A stretch of DNA of 5,034 nucleotides from Winogradskyella sp. (GTDB lineage: Bacteria; Bacteroidota; Bacteroidia; Flavobacteriales; Flavobacteriaceae), in NCBI GenBank assembly GCA_030149115.1, contig JASBSE010000486.1, forward strand, positions 1 through 5,034. Reading direction: 5' to 3'. Both the position numbers and the translations under genes were made by a program. Shown here one piece after another: positions 1 through 4,198 of the stretch. Below the pieces are notes generated by a model. The model had not been told where the DNA came from. It was given only the letters and a program-made list of their open reading frames with translations, and did not search any database. The first letter of the stretch is position 1, and every line of letters begins with the position of its first letter.

Positions 1-8
1 ATCAAAAG

Positions 9-16
9 CAAAGATA
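9..16 (-). promoter_or_regulatory. possible leftward -7 box (TATCTTTG on the minus strand)
   Basis: Read on the minus strand, this is TATCTTTG, a full match to the Bacteroidota -7 consensus TAnnTTTG. It would drive a gene lying left of the window, divergent from trmB. No convincing -33 TTTG lies 19-21 bases upstream on that strand (the nearest, at 44-47, is about 27 bases away). A six-base-specified motif is expected by chance every couple of kilobases in DNA this AT-rich, so this is only suggestive. On the + strand, TAATTTTA at 35-42 is a one-mismatch -7 candidate for trmB, equally weak. Confidence 0.2.
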
Positions 17-67
17 AACCTTAAAATGTTTCCTTAATTTTACCAAATTATTAATAAGCAGTAAAAC

Positions 68-742
68 GTGGGAAGTAAAAATAAACTCAAAAGATTTAAA
101 GAAAACGAAACCTTTGATAATGTGTTTCAGCCAACCAGAGACGAACTTACAAGTGGTAATTATAGTCTAAAAGGCAAATGGAGAGAAAAAGTTTTTAAAA
201 ACGAAAATCCTTTAGTATTAGAACTGGGTTGTGGCAAAGGTGAATATACCGTTGGATTAGCGCAGCGCTACCCAAATAAAAATTTTGTAGGAATAGATAT
301 AAAAGGTGCCAGATTTTGGAGAGGAGCAGAAACTGCAATTGAAGAAGACATAGATAATGCAGCCTTTGTAAGAACACAAATAGAACTCATAGAGTACGTA
401 TTTGATGCCAATGAAGTCGATGAAATTTGGATTACATTCCCAGATCCACAAATAAAATATAAAAGAACTAAGCATAGGTTGACGAATTTTCAGTTTTTAG
501 AACGCTACAGAAAAATTCTAAAACCAGATGGGTTAATGCATCTTAAAACCGATAGTGAGTTTATGCATGGTTATACGCTAGGATTATTGCATGGCTTGGG
601 TTACGAGGTGTTATATGCAAATCACAATGTTTATAAATTAGAAGGAAGCCCAGAGGAAGTTACGGAAATACAAACCTTTTATGAGAACCAGTATTTAGAA
701 AAAGACAAAGCAATTACGTATATTAGATTCAAAATCAACTAA
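68..742 (+). CDS. trmB: tRNA (guanine-N7-)-methyltransferase TrmB
   Basis: SAM-dependent cytosolic enzyme that methylates N7 of guanine 46 in the variable loop of many tRNAs. The 224-aa protein has the class I methyltransferase fold: motif I ELGCGKGEY (residues 52-60), the acidic end of strand 2 in GIDIKGAR (75-82), and the TrmB signature FPDPQIKYKRTKHRL (124-138) with the conserved Asp126. Conserved T161-D162 and a C-terminal TEIQTFYE (199-206) match the family's tRNA/SAM-binding end. The usual FPDPW tryptophan is Gln here, which I believe is common in Bacteroidota. The start is GTG; MGSKNKLKRF is the N-terminus I expect for flavobacterial TrmB, and no in-frame ATG offers a better choice. 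Length is normal for the family. It leads a tight gene run, with the next CDS 3 nt downstream. No strong promoter is visible in the 67 upstream bases. Confidence 0.95.
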   Translation: MGSKNKLKRFKENETFDNVFQPTRDELTSGNYSLKGKWREKVFKNENPLVLELGCGKGEYTVGLAQRYPNKNFVGIDIKGARFWRGAETAIEEDIDNAAFVRTQIELIEYVFDANEVDEIWITFPDPQIKYKRTKHRLTNFQFLERYRKILKPDGLMHLKTDSEFMHGYTLGLLHGLGYEVLYANHNVYKLEGSPEEVTEIQTFYENQYLEKDKAITYIRFKIN

Positions 743-745
743 AAC

Positions 746-1378
746 TTGAGTATTACAGTTGTTTTCTTTCTCGGACTTTTTGTGGCGCTCGTTGGTGTAA
801 TTCCGCCAGGATTGCTTAATATGACAGCCGCTAAAATTAGTTTAAAAGAAGGTCCAGGTCGTGGTATTACCTTCTCATCAGGTGTTTGTTTGGTAGTATT
901 TATTCAGACTTATTTAGCCGCGATTTTTGCGCGTTATTTATCAAACAGACCCGATATTGTAGAAATACTTCAGCGTGTTGCTTTTGTAATTTTTGTTCTT
1001 ATAACGATTTACTTTTTGGTTATAGCAAGAAATCAGAAAGAAACCAATGCCGAAGATGAGGAAGTTATGAGTAAGCAAAGTCGCTTTTTTCATGGTATGC
1101 TTTTGTCTGCACTTAATGTGTTTCCAATTCCATATCAAGCTTATATGACAATCACCTTGTCGTCGTTTGGTTGGATGAATTTTGAAAAAACAAGCATAGT
1201 AACCTATGTAACAGGTGCTGCTATGGGAACATTTGTAATGTTGTATTTCTATATTTTCTTTTTCGATAAGATAAAAGACAAGAAGTTTACCTCTCAAAAA
1301 AGTATGAACTACAGTATAGGAATCATCACAGGGTTGGTTGCTTTGGTTACGCTAATCAATATCTTAAAAGAGTTGTAA
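746..1378 (+). CDS. LysE-family transporter (amino-acid/metabolite exporter)
   Basis: Inner-membrane protein of 210 aa, the usual size for LysE/RhtB-type exporters, which expel amino acids or similar small metabolites. Hydrophobic segments lie at about residues 3-22, 39-62, 73-94, 112-139 (less hydrophobic, proline-containing), 150-173 and 187-207, giving the family's six-helix pattern. PPGLLNM (20-26) near the end of helix 1 corresponds to the conserved Pro/Gly motif; a charged loop (NQKETNAEDEE, about 96-106) separates the two halves. The start is TTG, 3 nt after the trmB stop. The next internal ATG (position 821) would delete helix 1, so TTG is preferred. The stop overlaps the next gene's ATG by one base (TAATG), implying translational coupling. 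The substrate cannot be told from sequence. Confidence 0.85.
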   Translation: MSITVVFFLGLFVALVGVIPPGLLNMTAAKISLKEGPGRGITFSSGVCLVVFIQTYLAAIFARYLSNRPDIVEILQRVAFVIFVLITIYFLVIARNQKETNAEDEEVMSKQSRFFHGMLLSALNVFPIPYQAYMTITLSSFGWMNFEKTSIVTYVTGAAMGTFVMLYFYIFFFDKIKDKKFTSQKSMNYSIGIITGLVALVTLINILKEL

Positions 1379-1707
1379 TGAAACCAGAAACTCTTGGTTT
1401 TTTTGAAAAGGTTTATGAAGTAGCAAGGCTAATTCCATCAGGAAGAGTTACGAGCTATGGCGCAATCGCTAAGTATTTAGGCGCAACAAAAAGCGCTCGT
1501 ATTGTTGGTTATGCTATGAATAATTCAAGCGAAAAAGATGTGCCAGCACATCGTGTGGTTAATAGAAAAGGACTATTAACAGGTAAGCATCATTTTGAAG
1601 GCACAAACCTTATGCAGCAATTGCTCGAAAACGAAGGGGTTGAGGTTGTAGATAATCAAATTCAAAATTTTGAAGCCTTGTTTTGGGATCCTTCAAAAGA
1701 AATCTAG
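1378..1707 (+). CDS. alkyltransferase-like protein (ATL, MGMT family, no acceptor Cys)
   Basis: Protein of 109 aa, equal to the C-terminal DNA-binding domain of O6-alkylguanine-DNA alkyltransferase. The winged-helix core is visible as GRVTSYGAIAKYLG (22-35), followed by ARIVGYAM (40-47), whose Arg is the 'finger' that flips the damaged base, and PAHRVVNRKG (56-65). In true alkyltransferases the last motif is PCHRV with the acceptor Cys; here it is Ala57, and the protein has no Cys at all, so it cannot take up the alkyl group. Known ATLs (S. pombe Atl1, E. coli with Trp, Thermus with Ala at this site) bind O6-alkylguanine tightly and hand it to nucleotide excision repair; the same role is inferred here. 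The ATG overlaps the stop of the LysE gene by one base, so the two are likely co-translated. Annotation pipelines often mislabel such proteins as methylated-DNA-cysteine methyltransferase. Confidence 0.92.
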   Translation: MKPETLGFFEKVYEVARLIPSGRVTSYGAIAKYLGATKSARIVGYAMNNSSEKDVPAHRVVNRKGLLTGKHHFEGTNLMQQLLENEGVEVVDNQIQNFEALFWDPSKEI

Positions 1708-1733
1708 GTATGGTTTTTGCTTTTTCCTTTCCT

Positions 1734-2612
1734 ATGAAAAATAGTATCGTTGTGTTTTTTCTTATTTGTCTGTTTTCATGCACAGGTAGAGATAGTATTG
1801 AGGCCTATCCTATAATTACAACTCAAGAATTTGATAGTATTATCTCAGAGGATTCAAAATTAATGTTAGCAGCAAATCCTGTCGTTTACGCAATAAACTT
1901 CAAGGATTCTGTTAATATGAATGACAAGGAAGAAGACGAACAAAATTATTTTGGTGAATACGATGAAAACTTCTACACTCACGACAGTCTAAAAATTTTT
2001 GTAGATGATGAGAATCTAGATTTTCATACTAGTGAATTTAATATTTTTAGTATTCCGCCACCTCCATCACCAAAGATTAAGGATTCTATTTATGATAAAG
2101 AAAATGGAGTTTATGAGTATGAATACGAATATGATACTGATAAAGAGTTTGAGGAACTATTGTTAAAAATGGAACAAAGAAAAAGAGTCCATTACAAAAC
2201 TTATCCAGTATACATATATAATTATGGCGAGAGCCAAACCGTGATTCAAGCACCTATAACAACAGAGCTCTTTATTTTACTTGAAGCTAAGAATAAAAAT
2301 AATGAGTGGAAACCGATTGAATATTTTGAGCAATACGGATTTTTATGTGGAACAGGTCACAGAGATTATGTTTTAAAGCCAAAACATTATTTACTTACTA
2401 CAGTTAAAAGATATAAAGGGGATTATAAAACAAAGTTGCGTGTAAAGTTTAGGTCGTTTGATAAAGTTTTTTATTCAAATGAGTTTGAAGGCTTTATTAA
2501 CTATTCTCAATTTCAATCAGACTCAATTATTGAAAAGACAAAACAGAGACTAGCTAATAGGGATTCAATAACAATATCCCAAAAACTGAAATGGATGTTT
2601 TTGAATGATTAA
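1734..2612 (+). CDS. predicted lipoprotein of unknown function
   Basis: I do not recognise this family. The frame is open from a TTG at 1683 and has an ATG at 1710, but the ATG at 1734 gives a textbook lipoprotein signal: MKNS, a hydrophobic stretch, then the lipobox LFSC with the acylated Cys at residue 16 (codon 1779-1781). That gives 292 aa. No acidic cluster follows the Cys (CTGRDS), so the K-(D/E)2-like surface-export signal known from Bacteroidota is absent and a periplasm-facing anchor is more likely. Residues about 64-84 are strongly acidic, 108-111 are four prolines, and 128-136 read EYEYEYDTD. From about 154 onward the chain alternates hydrophobic and polar residues with many Tyr/Phe, suggesting a beta-sandwich, and includes FLCGTGHRDY (Cys205), TKLRVKFRS and SNEFEG. 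It starts 26 nt after the ATL stop and probably closes that transcript. No hairpin terminator is visible after it. Confidence 0.75.
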   Translation: MKNSIVVFFLICLFSCTGRDSIEAYPIITTQEFDSIISEDSKLMLAANPVVYAINFKDSVNMNDKEEDEQNYFGEYDENFYTHDSLKIFVDDENLDFHTSEFNIFSIPPPPSPKIKDSIYDKENGVYEYEYEYDTDKEFEELLLKMEQRKRVHYKTYPVYIYNYGESQTVIQAPITTELFILLEAKNKNNEWKPIEYFEQYGFLCGTGHRDYVLKPKHYLLTTVKRYKGDYKTKLRVKFRSFDKVFYSNEFEGFINYSQFQSDSIIEKTKQRLANRDSITISQKLKWMFLND

Positions 2613-2630
2613 ACTTTTCTAATTGCCTGA

Positions 2631-2638
2631 TATATTTG
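2631..2638 (+). promoter_or_regulatory. possible upstream -7 box (TATATTTG)
   Basis: TATATTTG fully matches TAnnTTTG and lies 19 bases after the lipoprotein stop, in the 139-bp gap before mrp. If used, it would give mrp a leader of roughly 110 bases. The nearest upstream TTG in a -33-like role (2601-2603) is about 27 bases away, which is too far, so this may be a chance match. It is listed because a second box follows at 2718. Confidence 0.2.
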
Positions 2639-2717
2639 TAATGAATAGGTATTAGTTCTGTCAATCCTTATATAAATAACTTCAAATATTAGGCTTATGA
2701 AATCTAGGTTTATTACG

Positions 2718-2725
2718 TATCTTTG
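2718..2725 (+). promoter_or_regulatory. predicted -7 box of the mrp-nfu promoter (TATCTTTG)
   Basis: TATCTTTG matches the Bacteroidota -7 consensus TAnnTTTG in full and sits 26 bases before the GTG of mrp, placing the transcript start near 2730 with a leader of about 20 bases. A poor -33 candidate, TTATG (2695-2699), is 18 bases upstream; a proper TTTG is missing, so the promoter may be weak or activator-assisted. Position in an intergenic gap directly before an operon is the main support. Confidence 0.5.
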
Positions 2726-2729
2726 CATT

Positions 2730-2742
2730 TAGATTAAATCTA
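2730..2742 (+). promoter_or_regulatory. 13-bp palindrome TAGATT-A-AATCTA at the predicted mrp start of transcription
   Basis: The bases form a perfect 6-1-6 inverted repeat lying just after the -7 box, where a bound repressor would block initiation. A further copy of the half-site AATCTA (within AAATCTAG) occurs at 2701-2706, upstream of the same -7 box. Because this operon makes Fe-S assembly proteins, an iron- or cluster-sensing regulator is one possibility, but nothing in the motif identifies one. The AT-rich composition makes short palindromes fairly common. Confidence 0.3.
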
Positions 2743-2751
2743 GATAAAAAC

Positions 2752-3888
2752 GTGAAACTTAATAAGAAAGATATACTAGAAGCCTTAAAAACCATAACAG
2801 CTCCTGGTGAGGGAGAAAATATGGTAGATAGCGGTGCAGTGACTAATGTTGTAACATTTGCTGATGAGGTTATAGTAGACATAACGATTAAAAATCCAAG
2901 TCTTCAAGCGAAGAAGAAAACTGAAGTAGATATTCTACAAACCATACACAAGGAAGTTTACGAAAAAGCAAAAATAAAAGTAAACGTTAAGGTTGAGGCT
3001 CCTTCTAAACCAGTCGTTAACGAAATTAAAGGGAAACCGATTCCTGGAATTCAAAATATTGTGGCAGTGGCCTCAGGTAAAGGAGGTGTAGGTAAATCTA
3101 CAGTAACAGCAAACTTAGCTGTTACCTTAGCTAAGATGGGTTTTAAAGTGGGTATTTTAGACGCAGATATTTATGGGCCTTCAATCCCAATTATGTTCGA
3201 TGTGGCTAACGAAAGACCATTATCTGTTAATGTAGATGGTAAATCTAAAATGAAACCTATAGAAAATTATGGAGTTAAAGTATTGTCTATAGGATTTTTT
3301 ACCAAACCAGATCAGGCTGTGATTTGGAGAGGTCCTATGGCTTCAAAAGCATTAAATCAAATGATATTTGATGCAGCTTGGGGGGAATTAGACTTCTTGT
3401 TATTAGACCTGCCTCCAGGGACAGGAGATATTCATCTTAGTCTTATGCAAGCAATGCCTATTACAGGGTCTGTAGTGGTAAGTACACCTCAAAATGTTGC
3501 TCTGGCAGATGCTAAAAAAGGTGTCGCTATGTTTCAGCAAGACAGTATCAATGTACCGGTCTTAGGAATTATAGAGAACATGGCGTATTTTACACCAGCT
3601 GAGTTACCAGAAAATAAATACTATATTTTTGGACAAGAAGGAGCTAAGAATTTAGCAGAAGATTTAGAAGTTCCGTTTTTAGGTGAAGTGCCTTTGGTTC
3701 AAAGTATTCGCGAAGCAGGTGATATTGGCAGACCAGCAGCTCTACAGACAGCAACACAAATTGAAGAGGCTTTTGAAGAGATAACAAGAAATGTAGTGCA
3801 AGAAGTTGTTAATAGAAACGAAAATCTACCAGCAACTGAGGCAATAAAAATAACAACAATGGCAGGATGTTCTGCAGTAAAGAAATAG
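2752..3888 (+). CDS. Mrp/ApbC (NBP35-like) P-loop ATPase, Fe-S cluster carrier
   Basis: Cytosolic ATPase of 378 aa that, in studied relatives (ApbC, Ind1, Nbp35), carries Fe-S clusters to target proteins. Residues 1 to about 85 are the MIP18/DUF59 domain fused in front of many bacterial Mrp proteins. Residues about 100-350 are the deviant P-loop domain: Walker A GKGGVGKST (109-117) with the signature Lys110, LDADIYGPS (136-144), RGPMASKAL (193-201), DLPPGTGD (219-226) and ENMAYF (285-290). In most Mrp proteins the last motif is followed by CPxC, which bridges a [4Fe-4S] cluster between subunits; here it reads TPAELPENKYY, and the only cysteine I find in the whole protein is Cys373 in the tail TMAGCSAVKK. 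The start is GTG, giving a complete DUF59 domain. The gene ends with two adjacent TAG codons and is followed 3 nt later by the nfu-type gene, clearly one operon. Confidence 0.93.
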   Translation: MKLNKKDILEALKTITAPGEGENMVDSGAVTNVVTFADEVIVDITIKNPSLQAKKKTEVDILQTIHKEVYEKAKIKVNVKVEAPSKPVVNEIKGKPIPGIQNIVAVASGKGGVGKSTVTANLAVTLAKMGFKVGILDADIYGPSIPIMFDVANERPLSVNVDGKSKMKPIENYGVKVLSIGFFTKPDQAVIWRGPMASKALNQMIFDAAWGELDFLLLDLPPGTGDIHLSLMQAMPITGSVVVSTPQNVALADAKKGVAMFQQDSINVPVLGIIENMAYFTPAELPENKYYIFGQEGAKNLAEDLEVPFLGEVPLVQSIREAGDIGRPAALQTATQIEEAFEEITRNVVQEVVNRNENLPATEAIKITTMAGCSAVKK

Positions 3889-3891
3889 TAG

Positions 3892-4131
3892 ATGAGCTCA
3901 GAAGAACTAAAATTAAATGTAGAAAAGGCATTGGATGAAATTCGTCCGTTTTTACAAAGTGATGGTGGTGATATCAATTTATTATCTATAGATGATGATA
4001 AGTTGGTGAAAGTTCAATTAACAGGTGCCTGTACATCTTGTAGCGTTAATCAAATGACCTTAAAATCAGGTGTTGAGATGACCATAAAAAAATATGCTCC
4101 ACAAATAGAACGCGTTATTAATGTAGAATAA
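3892..4131 (+). CDS. NifU C-terminal domain (Nfu-type) Fe-S scaffold/carrier protein
   Basis: A 79-aa protein consisting only of the NifU C-terminal domain. Nfu proteins hold a [4Fe-4S] cluster between two subunits through a CxxC motif and pass it to apo-enzymes. The signature is clear: LDEIRPFLQSDGGDINLL (about 14-31), then GACTSCSVNQMTLKSGVE (45-62) with Cys47 and Cys50, and a C-terminal helix and strand ending ERVINVE. There is no IscU-like N-terminal domain or degenerate A-type domain, so this is the minimal form. The ATG lies 3 nt after the mrp stop, so the ATPase and the scaffold are made together; because this Mrp lacks the usual cluster-bridging cysteines, Nfu may supply the cluster-holding site of the pair (inference). 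A palindrome starts 5 nt after the stop. Confidence 0.95.
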   Translation: MSSEELKLNVEKALDEIRPFLQSDGGDINLLSIDDDKLVKVQLTGACTSCSVNQMTLKSGVEMTIKKYAPQIERVINVE

Positions 4132-4135
4132 TTAG

Positions 4136-4151
4136 TGTGACATTTGTCACA
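4136..4151 (+). promoter_or_regulatory. perfect CRP/FNR-family-like operator TGTGACATTTGTCACA
   Basis: This is a perfect 7-2-7 inverted repeat and fits TGTGA-N6-TCACA, the consensus of the E. coli CRP site, at all ten specified bases. Its centre (4143.5) is about 41-42 bases upstream of the start of transcription expected from the -7 box at 4173-4180, the spacing of a class II activator site, and no good -33 box is present. An activator of the CRP/FNR family controlling the downstream flavoprotein gene is the simplest reading. As RNA, the same bases give a six-pair stem with an AUUU loop followed by four U (4152-4155), so it could also be a weak terminator for mrp-nfu. Which regulator binds cannot be told here. 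Confidence 0.55.
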
Positions 4152-4172
4152 TTTTAGGTCATACTACCTTAT

Positions 4173-4180
4173 TACATTTG
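4173..4180 (+). promoter_or_regulatory. predicted -7 box of the flavoprotein gene promoter (TACATTTG)
   Basis: TACATTTG matches TAnnTTTG in full and ends 18 bases before the ATG at 4199, so transcription should start near 4185. No TTTG or TTG stands 19-21 bases upstream; the palindrome at 4136-4151 occupies the region just beyond, consistent with an activator-dependent promoter. The 9-mer ACATTTGTC covering most of this box also occurs inside the palindrome. Confidence 0.5.
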
Positions 4181-4198
4181 TCTCCAATTCTTAACAAC

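Noticed and set aside
195..475. two overlapping minus-strand open frames inside trmB
   Set aside because: Both are antisense to conserved TrmB motifs, with Cys/Leu/Tyr-rich composition typical of reverse-frame noise.
941..1297. 118-aa open frame on the minus strand within the LysE-type gene
   Set aside because: It lies wholly inside a well-supported membrane-protein gene, and its translation has no recognisable domain; it is a shadow of the + strand coding.
1700..1708. AAATCTAGG at the end of the ATL gene, also found at 2700-2708
   Set aside because: A nine-base match about 1 kb apart without flanking similarity; most likely chance in AT-rich DNA and not a repeat element.
1683..1733. N-terminal extension of the lipoprotein gene (TTG at 1683 or ATG at 1710)
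   Set aside because: The TTG start overlaps the end of the ATL gene and either extension would bury the lipoprotein signal behind extra residues; the ATG at 1734 gives a compact signal peptide.
2682..2882. 66-aa minus-strand open frame across the mrp promoter and gene start
   Set aside because: It covers the predicted promoter and the DUF59 coding region; Ser/Thr/Phe-rich with no motif.
3886..3891. tandem TAG TAG stop at the end of mrp
   Set aside because: Two adjacent in-frame stops are a common safeguard and nothing nearby suggests recoding.
3699..3977. 92-aa minus-strand open frame across the mrp-nfu junction
   Set aside because: It overlaps two confident genes and has low-complexity Ser/Phe content without motifs.
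4136..4155. palindrome plus TTTT read as a strong intrinsic terminator
   Set aside because: The stem has only three G-C pairs among its six pairs and the U run is four bases; the exact CRP-type symmetry and promoter spacing favour an operator, so the terminator role is kept only as a secondary possibility.
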